NCBI RefSeq assembly: GCF_003634755.1
Contig: NZ_RBXA01000003.1
Location: 248,001-312,000, forward strand
Origin: Flavobacterium limicola
GTDB lineage: Bacteria; Bacteroidota; Bacteroidia; Flavobacteriales; Flavobacteriaceae
Direction of reading: 5' to 3'
DNA: 64,000 nucleotides
Both the position numbers and the translations under genes were made by a program. The notes beneath the pieces are model-generated. The model saw only the letters and a list, made by a program, of their open reading frames with translations, was not told where the DNA came from and did no database searches. Shown piece by piece: positions 43,752 through 51,828 of this stretch (the first letter of the stretch is position 1; each line of letters opens with the position of its first letter).

Positions 43752-45152
43752 CTAAATTGTCTCCGCTAAATCCAACGCCGCATTCAAAGCTCTCAACTTA
43801 TTATACACTTCCTGCATTTCGCTTTCTTCATCTGAACTAGCTACAATTCCGGCTCCTGCCTGAGAATGCAATTGGTGATTTTTACTTAGAAATGTCCGAA
43901 TCATTATCGCATGATTAAAGTTACCTTCAAAATCCATAAAGCCAATGGCGCCTCCATAAAAATTACGATTTGTTTTTTCATAATCCTCAATCAGTTGCAT
44001 GGCTCTGTGTTTGGGTGCGCCGCTCAATGTTCCTGCCGGAAAAGTATCGGCAACCACTTGCATTGTTGTTGCATTTTCATGCAAATGTCCCGTTACTTTT
44101 GAAACCAAGTGAATGACATGAGAGAAGAATTGCACTTCTCTGTATTTTTCTACATTTACATTATGACCGTTTCTGCTTAAATCATTTCTGGCTAAATCGA
44201 CCAACATCACATGTTCACTGTTTTCTTTTTTATCAATGGATAGTTCTTTTGCAAGAATGGCATCTTTTTCATCATCTCCCGTTCTTTTGAAAGTTCCTGC
44301 GATTGGATGAATTTCAGCTTTACGGTCTTTTACTATAATTTGTGCTTCGGGTGAAGAACCAAATATTTTGAAATCGCCATAATCAAAAAAGAATAAATAC
44401 GGCGAAGGATTAATACTTCTTAACGCTCTGTAGACATTGAATTCATCGCCTTTGAAGCCTTGGGTAAACCTGCGGGATAAAACCAATTGGAACACGTCAC
44501 CTCTAAAACAATGCTTTTTGGCCAAAGCCACATTATGCTTAAATTCTTCGTCCGTCAGATTAGAAAAACCTTCTCCTTCTTTCGAAAATTTATAGGAAGC
44601 TATATTTCTAGATTGTAATAATTGTTCGATTTCTGAAATGTTGTTTCTTCCGTCTAAACTGTGACAGAAAATATAGGCTTCATTTTTGAAATGATTGATG
44701 GCAATGATATTTTGGTACACGGCATAATACACATCAGGAATGGTATTGCTGTTTTCTTTTTTGGCAATGTTTACTTTTTCAAAATACCGAACCGCATCAT
44801 ACGAAATATATCCAAAAAGTCCATTATTGATGAATTTGAAATCGTTTTTCTCTGATTTAAATTGACCTGAAAACTCTTGAATAACTGCTGGAATATCAGT
44901 AGTAGCATCAATGGTTATTTTTTCAGTACTGCCATCAGGAAATGTCTTGTAAATTATTTCGTTTTCTATTTTTATAGAAGCAATAGGATTGCAACAAATA
45001 TAAGAAAAACTATTATCGCTTCCATGATAATCGCTGCTTTCCAGCAATAAGCTATTTGGGAATTTATCTCTGATTTTAAAGTAAACACTCACCGGGGTAA
45101 TGGTATCGGCAAGGATTTGCTTGTAATTTGTATTTAAGTTAAATGATTTCAA
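43752..45152 (-). CDS. trpE: Anthranilate synthase component I
   Basis: First committed step of tryptophan synthesis, chorismate to anthranilate. The 466 residues have the N-terminal LLESSD segment (feedback Trp-binding site in the family), FQLVLSRRFTQGF, SPSPYLFF-like NPSPYLFFFDYG, the catalytic HPIAGTFKRTGD, DLARNDLSRNGH and FPAGTLSGAPKHRAMQLI. First structural gene of the operon, about 43 nt after the attenuator terminator. The intact LLESS motif implies feedback inhibition in addition to attenuation. Confidence 0.97.
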   Translation of the reverse strand: MKSFNLNTNYKQILADTITPVSVYFKIRDKFPNSLLLESSDYHGSDNSFSYICCNPIASIKIENEIIYKTFPDGSTEKITIDATTDIPAVIQEFSGQFKSEKNDFKFINNGLFGYISYDAVRYFEKVNIAKKENSNTIPDVYYAVYQNIIAINHFKNEAYIFCHSLDGRNNISEIEQLLQSRNIASYKFSKEGEGFSNLTDEEFKHNVALAKKHCFRGDVFQLVLSRRFTQGFKGDEFNVYRALRSINPSPYLFFFDYGDFKIFGSSPEAQIIVKDRKAEIHPIAGTFKRTGDDEKDAILAKELSIDKKENSEHVMLVDLARNDLSRNGHNVNVEKYREVQFFSHVIHLVSKVTGHLHENATTMQVVADTFPAGTLSGAPKHRAMQLIEDYEKTNRNFYGGAIGFMDFEGNFNHAIMIRTFLSKNHQLHSQAGAGIVASSDEESEMQEVYNKLRALNAALDLAETI

Positions 45153-45194
45153 TTTTTATGTTTTTAATGTTGTCTGTTAAAGTAAAATGAACAC

Positions 45195-45226
45195 AAAAAA
45201 AAGGCCTGTCGTGATGACAAGCCTTT
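45195..45226 (-). terminator. trp attenuator terminator
   Basis: In the minus-strand RNA: arms AAAGGCTTGTC and GACAGGCCTTT around the loop ATCAC, then eight U (45202-45195). It lies between trpL and trpE. The loop and 3' arm contain TCACGAC (minus strand of 45208-45214), complementary to GTCGTGA at the end of trpL (45264-45270), which allows an alternative pairing that disrupts the terminator. Confidence 0.88.
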
Positions 45227-45263
45227 AATTTTTATAGTTTAATAATACTATAGGAAGCTTTGT

Positions 45264-45320
45264 TCACGACGACTGACGTAAATTGTTCCACCACCAAGTA
45301 TTGTTTAAAATTGTTTTCAT
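45264..45320 (-). CDS. trpL: trp operon leader peptide with three Trp codons
   Basis: An 18-residue ORF, MKTILNNTWWWNNLRQSS, with three consecutive TGG codons at positions 9-11. It begins about 14 nt after the predicted transcription start and is followed by the terminator at 45195-45226. The last codons and stop (GTCGTGA) can pair with the terminator 3' arm. A ribosome stalled at the Trp codons would leave this segment free, and one that reaches the stop codon would cover it. This is the classic attenuator design. Confidence 0.88.
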   Translation of the reverse strand: MKTILNNTWWWNNLRQSS

Positions 45321-45337
45321 GTTTTATTTTGTTGCAA

Positions 45338-45368
45338 CAAATATAGAAATGAAATTCGATTATTCAAA
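45338..45368 (-). promoter_or_regulatory. trp operon promoter
   Basis: Minus strand: -33 TTTG (45365-45368), 19-nt spacer, -7 TATATTTG (45338-45345). Full consensus match. The remaining sequence to 45552 is AT-rich with no other feature seen. Confidence 0.8.
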
Positions 45369-45552
45369 AATATAATGCGTTAAAAAAAAATAAAATTAGA
45401 TGTTTTTTGTTAAATAAATCTATAGGTTTGAATTTATAAAAAATCAAACCTGAAAAAATCATAGTAAGGTTTAAAAAATGAAGCTATACTGAATGTTACG
45501 ATTAATAAAATATGGTAATTCGGTCATTTAAAATTTGAAATCACTTTAGACT

Positions 45553-46830
45553 TTAATTGCCACTGACTACTATGGGGTCAACTTTTAGCCTAAAATCAAA
45601 GGTTTTTTTAGGGCTAGGCTCTTTAAATAGTGCCGAATGACTTGTCTTAGAGTATTCAATAGAAAAGGATTCATTGCTATACCAATTTTTTATTTCCGGA
45701 TCATTAGTAGGTATTTCGCTTTGAATACCTCCATCACAGTTATTAATGAGCACAGTTTGTAAATTAATTTTAGCTAAATTAGCTGAAATATTAGCTATAT
45801 TACCATCTAATAAAATGCAGTTTTTAAATCCGGAAACAACACTGTTATTTAAACTAAAATAACTTTTGTCTTTAATGTAAATGGCTTCTCGAACTAACCC
45901 TTGATTGTTTTCTTCTAAATTTGCCAAAGTAATATTTGTAGCAGTTATTTTGGTCAGTTTTTTGGTTACATCTGCATTTTCAATTTTATCAAAAGAGTCA
46001 ATTTCAAAGCATCTTGAACCAGAAACATCGGATGAAAACGGATAACGAATGGCAAGACTATTGCTAATATTGCATTGTGCACCTTGAGTAAAATCAAAAT
46101 CATCATCAGTCGCTCTAAATGAAATAATATTATCAAAATTCACATCCCCACCATAACACTCATAAGAATCATCATTGGAATAACTAATTTGAATAAAATT
46201 AAATTTAGTTTTTCGACCAACACCTGCTAATGATAAACCATTAAGTTCTTTCAGAGCATTCAGTTTTCTTCCGGAGAATTCGATACGTACATATTTTAAA
46301 ATACCGGAATTGCTATCCTGATTTTGTCCTCCATAATGTTTTGCCATTGGGTCTAAATTAAAGTCCAAAAATCCGACTCCACCAATTTTATTAATTGGAG
46401 CTTCTCCCATTATTATAATACCTCCCCAATCTCCTGGTTTTCTGGCATAAATTTCTCTATTGGAAGTGAAAACAATCGGGTCTGTTTGATCACCTTCGGC
46501 CATTATTTTAGAACCTTTTGATATTACCAGAGTGCCACATGTTTCTACATCGCCACGTATCACAGTTCCTGGTTCGATGGTTAAGACAGCATTATTTGTA
46601 ATGTATACAATACCTATTAATCTGTATGTGTTTTTTTTATATAGTGTAAGGTCGCTATCAATTATGCCAGTCAAAATATTTGTAGTTTCCGGGTACTCTG
46701 CTGTTGTAGGTTTAAAATTAGTCCAATTACCCATCCAATTAGTGTCACCAATAATGCCTTTTATTTGTTGGGCATTTATTGCTATGCTATTTATCAAACA
46801 GAGTATTGGAATAAGTATTATTTTTTTCAT
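45553..46830 (-). CDS. Secreted right-handed beta-helix-like protein
   Basis: Exported protein of 425 residues with a signal peptide (MKKIILIPILCLINSIAINAQ). The body matches a Bacteroidota surface-protein family with short repeated beta turns: LTIEPGTVIRGD, TLVISKGSKIMAEG, DPIVFTSNRE, GDWGGIIIMGEAPIN and the Asp-rich segment RATDDDFDFTQG. These suggest a pectate-lyase-type beta helix. No catalytic residues can be assigned. A C-terminal T9SS sorting domain is not evident. Single gene. The 389-nt spacer upstream holds only the yceI terminator and AT-rich sequence. Confidence 0.8.
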   Translation of the reverse strand: MKKIILIPILCLINSIAINAQQIKGIIGDTNWMGNWTNFKPTTAEYPETTNILTGIIDSDLTLYKKNTYRLIGIVYITNNAVLTIEPGTVIRGDVETCGTLVISKGSKIMAEGDQTDPIVFTSNREIYARKPGDWGGIIIMGEAPINKIGGVGFLDFNLDPMAKHYGGQNQDSNSGILKYVRIEFSGRKLNALKELNGLSLAGVGRKTKFNFIQISYSNDDSYECYGGDVNFDNIISFRATDDDFDFTQGAQCNISNSLAIRYPFSSDVSGSRCFEIDSFDKIENADVTKKLTKITATNITLANLEENNQGLVREAIYIKDKSYFSLNNSVVSGFKNCILLDGNIANISANLAKINLQTVLINNCDGGIQSEIPTNDPEIKNWYSNESFSIEYSKTSHSALFKEPSPKKTFDFRLKVDPIVVSGN

Positions 46831-47119
46831 AATTAAATTTTGTTAATGAAATATTAGAATGAGATTTGTTTAAAAGGATTTACATTACGTTTTTTGGGTA
46901 ACAAAAAACATGTTATTCATTTTTATGAGTTTTATCATTTGTTTATTTTTCAAAATTAACCAGATTGTGTTAACTGAATAAGCATTGAATATTAACGATA
47001 TGTTACTATCGGATTTATTATGTAAATTTTTGATATCACTACTAAATTCAAGATTTAAAATCTAAAAGTTTACTTTTACTAAACCAAATTCATTCTATTG
47101 TTTTACATTAAATTTTAAA

Positions 47120-47150
47120 TAAAAAAAGCCCTTGCTTTACACAAGGGCTT
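47120..47150 (-). terminator. Terminator of the marR-nitroreductase-yceI operon
   Basis: Perfect stem AAGCCCTTG / CAAGGGCTT, 7-nt loop. The minus-strand RNA ends in a U-run (47127-47121). Confidence 0.88.
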
Positions 47151-47219
47151 GATTTTTAAATGATTTAAAGTTGTAGCAATTGCTTGTTACGGTTTTAAAA
47201 TAGTATTTCTGATATGAAA

Positions 47220-47789
47220 TTAGAATTTCAAGGCTACAGCTAAATTGAAATCGTCAGAGATTGCTTTGTCTCCTAAGCTGTCAAAGAAACTTCCAGAACC
47301 ATATTTAATATCGTATTTTGTTCGGTCAATTTTTACATTAGTAGTCGCTGTATTAGCTGTTGTAGTTAAATCAAAAGTAACTGGTTTAGTGATATCTTTA
47401 ATAGTTAAATCTCCTGTTACAGTATATGCATTAGGTGCTTTAGTAACTATTTTTTTGAAAACTAAAGTTGCTGTTGCAAATTTATCAGTTCCAAAAAAGT
47501 CATCTGCTTTCAAGTGACCTTCTAGTTTTTCCTTACCTTGACCTGCTTTTAAGTCAGTAACTACGATTGAATTCATGTTTACATTGAATGTACCTCCAAC
47601 TAATTTTTTCCCTTTGAAAACTAAAGTACCATCTTTTAGGTTGATAGTTCCTTCGTGTTGTCCAGTTACTTTTTTTCCTGTCCAGTTGATGGTACTTCCA
47701 GCAGTGTTGATTTTTTTAGTCTGTGCTGTTACTGATAATGTAGATAAAACTACTACTAATGCTAATGCGATTGATTTGAAATTTTTCAT
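47220..47789 (-). CDS. YceI-family periplasmic protein
   Basis: Lipocalin-like protein thought to bind polyisoprenoids or other lipids in the periplasm. From ATG 47789 it has 189 residues with signal peptide MKNFKSIALALVVVLSTLSVTAQ. Family features include STINWTGKKVTGQHEGTINLKDG, a central HLKADDFFGTDKFATATLVFK, and LTIKDITKPVTFDL. The frame to 47903 overlaps the nitroreductase gene and hides the signal peptide. Last gene of a marR-nitroreductase-yceI operon. Confidence 0.92.
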   Translation of the reverse strand: MKNFKSIALALVVVLSTLSVTAQTKKINTAGSTINWTGKKVTGQHEGTINLKDGTLVFKGKKLVGGTFNVNMNSIVVTDLKAGQGKEKLEGHLKADDFFGTDKFATATLVFKKIVTKAPNAYTVTGDLTIKDITKPVTFDLTTTANTATTNVKIDRTKYDIKYGSGSFFDSLGDKAISDDFNLAVALKF

Positions 47790-47835
47790 TTGTTTAAATT
47801 TGATTTGAATTAATATTTGATTTTGAATTAGTAAT

Positions 47836-48468
47836 TTATAATGTGATGAATAAGTCTTCGTTTGATTTTCTGACTTTTTTGTAATGTTGTGTAAGGTCCT
47901 CATCGTGTCTGTAACCTAGAGTTGCAATTAATGTAGCATTTAGACCTAATTTGTCAAGACCTAATATTTCATTAACCTGAGCAGGAACAAAACCTTCCAT
48001 CGGAGTAGCATCAATTTTAAGCTCTGCTGCCACGTTTAATAAGTTTCCTAATGCTAAATACGTTTGTTTTGAAGACCAGATGTTTCTAGTTTCTTCTGGT
48101 AAACCTGTGATATTCGATTTCATATATTCAACGTAACCTTGAATACTTTCTAATGGAATTCCTCTTGTTTCACTCATGTTTTTACCAAAATTTACGATTC
48201 CTTCTTCGCCAAAGTTCATTTCATTTGCAAAAACAATAACGTGTGAAGCATCAACAATTTGTGATTGACCATAAGCAGCACCTTGAAGTTGCGCTCTCAA
48301 TGCTTCATTTTCAACGATAATGATTTTGTACGGTTGTAATCCGTAAGAAGATGCACTCAAGCGAATCGCTTCTTTCAGTGTGCTTAAGTCTTCGGCAGTT
48401 ATTTTTTTTGATGCATCAAACTTTTTTGTTGCGTATCTCCAATTTTGATTTTCTAAAAAAGTACTCAT
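47836..48468 (-). CDS. Nitroreductase-family NAD(P)H-dependent oxidoreductase
   Basis: FMN-dependent reductase of 210 residues. The FMN phosphate site is in NWRYATKKFDASKK, with LSASSYGLQPYKIIIVEN, LGNLLNVAAELKIDATPMEGFVPAQVNEIL and the C-terminal TLGYRHDEDLTQHYKKVRKS. It is 14 nt downstream of a marR gene. It is a paralogue of the TetR-linked enzyme at 33185-33817, with the same length and the same layout of motifs. Confidence 0.93.
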   Translation of the reverse strand: MSTFLENQNWRYATKKFDASKKITAEDLSTLKEAIRLSASSYGLQPYKIIIVENEALRAQLQGAAYGQSQIVDASHVIVFANEMNFGEEGIVNFGKNMSETRGIPLESIQGYVEYMKSNITGLPEETRNIWSSKQTYLALGNLLNVAAELKIDATPMEGFVPAQVNEILGLDKLGLNATLIATLGYRHDEDLTQHYKKVRKSNEDLFITL

Positions 48469-48482
48469 AATGTATTGACTAT

Positions 48483-48938
48483 TTATTGGTTTCTATATTT
48501 CTCTAATAATTGATTTAACAAGTTTATTTCTTCTGAATTTAGATTTTTTGAAAAAAATTGCTCGTGAGCAACCACTTTTGGATCTAATGCTGCTAAAACT
48601 TCTAATCCTTTTTGTGTAATTAATACTTCTATTTTTCGTCTGTTTTCAGGACATACTTTTCGAGTGACTAATTCTTTCAATAACAATTTATCTACTAATC
48701 GAGTAGTGTTACTTGTTTTAGCTAGCATTCGCTCTTGAATGGTCCACATATTTGCCGGATTTCCTTTTTGTCCTCTTAATATTCGAAGCACATTGTATTG
48801 TTCTCCAGAAATTTCGTAAGGTTTTAATATTTCATTAAAATTTTCTGTTATTACATTTTGTGTATACAAAACGTTCAGAATAATTTTTTTAGAATTATCC
48901 ATTGGAACAGTCGATTTTAAAATTTCTTCAATTTTCAT
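48483..48938 (-). CDS. MarR-family transcriptional regulator
   Basis: Winged-helix regulator of 151 residues. The MarR core is NVLRILRGQKGNPANMWTIQERMLAKTSNTTRLVDKLLLKELVTRKVCPENRRKIEVLITQKG in pieces: recognition helix SNTTRLVDKLL and wing CPENRRKIEVLIT. It controls the nitroreductase and yceI genes just downstream. Palindromic TTGTATATA sites in its own promoter region suggest autorepression relieved by electrophiles, antibiotics or phenolics, as is usual in the family. Confidence 0.93.
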   Translation of the reverse strand: MKIEEILKSTVPMDNSKKIILNVLYTQNVITENFNEILKPYEISGEQYNVLRILRGQKGNPANMWTIQERMLAKTSNTTRLVDKLLLKELVTRKVCPENRRKIEVLITQKGLEVLAALDPKVVAHEQFFSKNLNSEEINLLNQLLEKYRNQ

Positions 48939-48940
48939 AT

Positions 48941-48998
48941 TTGTATATATGTAATTTGTTGGTACAAATGTAACGCATTTTATAGTTGTATATACAAA
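48941..48998. promoter_or_regulatory. marR operon promoter with paired operator sites
   Basis: Minus-strand promoter: -33 TTTG (48995-48998), 22-nt spacer, -7 TACATTTG (48965-48972). The perfect palindrome TTGTATATACAA (48986-48997) covers the -33 element. A related site TTGTATATATGTAA (48941-48954) lies between the transcription start and the marR ATG. Confidence 0.65.
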
Positions 48999-49443
48999 TG
49001 TTAATTAATTTTTTGTTAAATTTTTTAAAGTATTCCTTGATGTAGATTTAAATAAATGTAAATCAGTAGTTTATAATAGTAAAAATAGTTTATTTGAAAA
49101 ATTAAATTGTTTCTCCCACTTCATAGTCAAAATACATACCACAATTTTTTTTTGATCATATATCTAACAATAAGAGAACAGTACTTCAATTTTCGACTAA
49201 TTTTTATCTCCTTTAAAATTAAAGTTAGTTAAGCTCTTTGTATTAAAATTTATTTTGAAATAGATTGGGAAGTGAAACTCTTAATTTTTAGAATAATTTT
49301 TTAATTGGATGTAATTCAGTTACTTGTAATTTATTAAAATAATAAAATTGCAAATTTTACTTGGAATTGTGTAAATTAATCATTGTTTAAAAGTGTAAAT
49401 TTATAAGAATTAAAAAACTGTAGAAACTTTTAAAACTATTAAA
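48999..49443. other. AT-rich intergenic region upstream of the catalase gene
   Basis: About 445 nt without a supported ORF. No clear TAnnTTTG/TTTG pair was seen for the catalase gene. It could carry binding sites for an oxidative stress regulator, but I cannot identify one by eye. Confidence 0.4.
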
Positions 49444-51600
49444 ATGAAAAACGTAAAAAAACAGGAACAGGATTCTGAAAATAGGAAACAGCAGGATTTG
49501 GAAGTCAATAAATCCGATGCTACAGGTCAAATGATGACCACAGATCAAGGACTTAAAATCAATGATGATACTAATTCCCTTAAAGCAGGCGAGCGTGGAC
49601 CATCATTATTGGAAGATTTCATTTTAAGAGAAAAAATTACGCATTTTGACCATGAAAGAATTCCAGAAAGAATTGTGCATGCACGAGGTTCTGCTGCGCA
49701 TGGTTATTTTCAGGTTTATAAATCAATGGAAAAATATACCAAAGCAGGATTTCTTCAGGATCCTAGCCTTAAAACTCCGGTTTTTACTCGGTTTTCTACC
49801 GTTGCAGGCTCGAGAGGTTCCACTGATTTAGCCCGTGATATAAGAGGATTTGCAGTTAAATTTTACACAGAGCAAGGCAATTATGATCTAGTAGGAAATA
49901 ATGTGCCGGTGTTTTTTATTCAGGACGCTATGAAATTTCCAGATTTAGTCCATGCCGTAAAACCGGAACCGAACAATGAAATGCCGCAAGCGGCTTCTGC
50001 TCACGATACTTTTTGGGATTTTATTTCCTTGATGCCAGAAACGATGCACACTATTATGTGGGTAATGTCAGATAGGGCGATTCCAAGGAGTTTGCGCATG
50101 ATGGAAGGTTTTGGAGTACATACTTTTCGTTTTATAAATACCAAAAATGAATCGCATTTTGTAAAGTTCCATTGGAAACCAAAATTAGGAACACATGCCG
50201 TGGTGTGGGATGAAGCGCAGAAAATATCCGGAAAAAATTCTGATTTTCACCGTCAGGATTTGTGGGAAGCAATCGAAAACGGGAATTATCCGGAATGGGA
50301 ATTAGGAGTACAGTTGATTCCGGAAGCCGATGAACATAAATTTGATTTCGATTTATTAGACCCAACCAAACTGGTTCCTGAAGAATTAGTTCCCGTAACC
50401 CTTATTGGAAAAATGGTTCTGAATCGTAATCCTGACAATTTTTTCGCTGAAACGGAGCAAGTAGCTTTTCATCCAGGGCATATCGTTCCGGGAATCGATT
50501 TTACAAATGATCCATTATTACAAGGACGTTTATTCTCTTATACGGACACACAATTATCGCGTTTAGGAAGTCCGAATTTTCATGAAATTCCAATCAATAG
50601 AACCATTGCGCCCATGCACAATAATCAGCGTGATGGTCACATGCGTCAGGAAATAAATGTGGGTCGGGTTAGTTATCACCCAAATTCTCTTGGCGGCGGC
50701 TGTCCTTTTCAGGCAAAAATTGATGAAGGTGGTTTTAGCAGTTTTAATGAACGTGTAGATGCACATAAAGTACGTGATCGAAGTGAGAGCTTTTCAGATC
50801 ATTTTGGTCAGGCTACCTTATTTTTCAACAGTCAGACGCAAATAGAAAAAAATCATATTATAAATGCGTTGCGTTTTGAATTGGGTAAACTGGAAACCGA
50901 GGCAATACAAATCCGTATGCTGGGATTGTTGTCACAAATAGATACCAATTTGGCAACGAAAGTAGCCGAAGGCTTAGGACTTAAAGTTCCTAAAAGTCCA
51001 GAAAAACCAATGAATCATGGCGTTGGTGCGGATGCAGATAAACATAAATATGAACCTAAAAAAGTAGAACAAAGCGTTAAGTCTTCGGATGCGTTAAGTA
51101 TGCTTAAAAATAAGACGTTATCTAAAACGATTGCAACTCGTCAGGTCGCTTTTTTATGTTCGGAAGGAGTTGACAGGGCTGCTATTAATGCAATGAAAGC
51201 TGCATTAGATAAAGAAGGAGCGACTATGAAAGTTATAGCGCCGCATTTAGGAACTATAAAAGCTAACGATGGAAGTGAAGTGAAAGTAGATCAAAGTTTT
51301 CTGATTGCTGCCTCAGTTTTATTTGATGCAGTTTATATTCCCGGTGGGAAAAACATAGGCTTCCTAGCTTCAAAACCAGAAGTAATTGAGTTTATAAATG
51401 AAGCTTTCAAACATTGTAAAGTTATTGGCGCCGATGATGCTGCAATTTTTAATGAAACGAATGTCAAATCGGTACTGAATGCCAAAGAGGATGCAGAAGG
51501 AATTGTTTTAAATGCAAACAAAGAAGATAAGAACTTTACAAAATCTTTTATAGCAGCTATGGGAGAACACCGTTTTTGGAGTCGTGAAGAAAAACTATAG
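49444..51600 (+). CDS. Large-subunit catalase (HPII/KatE type)
   Basis: Haem catalase that decomposes hydrogen peroxide. At 718 residues it belongs to the large clade with a C-terminal flavodoxin/DJ-1-like domain. The catalytic His is in RIVHARGSAAHGYF, the Asn in DLVGNNVPVFFIQDAMKFPD, and the proximal Tyr region is GRLFSYTDTQLSRLG. The C-terminal domain begins near residue 560 (RQVAFLCSEGVDRAAINAMK and DAVYIPGGKNIGFL). It has a disordered N-terminal extension of about 45 residues, as in E. coli HPII. Monocistronic with a perfect terminator. Confidence 0.96.
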   Translation: MKNVKKQEQDSENRKQQDLEVNKSDATGQMMTTDQGLKINDDTNSLKAGERGPSLLEDFILREKITHFDHERIPERIVHARGSAAHGYFQVYKSMEKYTKAGFLQDPSLKTPVFTRFSTVAGSRGSTDLARDIRGFAVKFYTEQGNYDLVGNNVPVFFIQDAMKFPDLVHAVKPEPNNEMPQAASAHDTFWDFISLMPETMHTIMWVMSDRAIPRSLRMMEGFGVHTFRFINTKNESHFVKFHWKPKLGTHAVVWDEAQKISGKNSDFHRQDLWEAIENGNYPEWELGVQLIPEADEHKFDFDLLDPTKLVPEELVPVTLIGKMVLNRNPDNFFAETEQVAFHPGHIVPGIDFTNDPLLQGRLFSYTDTQLSRLGSPNFHEIPINRTIAPMHNNQRDGHMRQEINVGRVSYHPNSLGGGCPFQAKIDEGGFSSFNERVDAHKVRDRSESFSDHFGQATLFFNSQTQIEKNHIINALRFELGKLETEAIQIRMLGLLSQIDTNLATKVAEGLGLKVPKSPEKPMNHGVGADADKHKYEPKKVEQSVKSSDALSMLKNKTLSKTIATRQVAFLCSEGVDRAAINAMKAALDKEGATMKVIAPHLGTIKANDGSEVKVDQSFLIAASVLFDAVYIPGGKNIGFLASKPEVIEFINEAFKHCKVIGADDAAIFNETNVKSVLNAKEDAEGIVLNANKEDKNFTKSFIAAMGEHRFWSREEKL

Positions 51601-51629
51601 TGAAAAGCGTTTAATTTAACACGAATAAT

Positions 51630-51671
51630 AAACAACAAAAACCGAAATGTAAGTTTCGGTTTTTGTTGTTT
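51630..51671. terminator. Catalase gene terminator
   Basis: Perfect 18-bp inverted repeat AAACAACAAAAACCGAAA / TTTCGGTTTTTGTTGTTT with a 6-nt loop. Confidence 0.9.
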
Positions 51672-51828
51672 ATAATATAAAAGAAATGGTAATTTTGATG
51701 TTAAATCGTTACATAATTGGCTTGTAAATTATGTTGTCAAGATTTTTACAATGCGATTCTTAATGTTGAGGTTTTTTACTTTATAAGTATTATTTATTAT
51801 ATTTAACACTTATTTGAATCCAAAGAGT

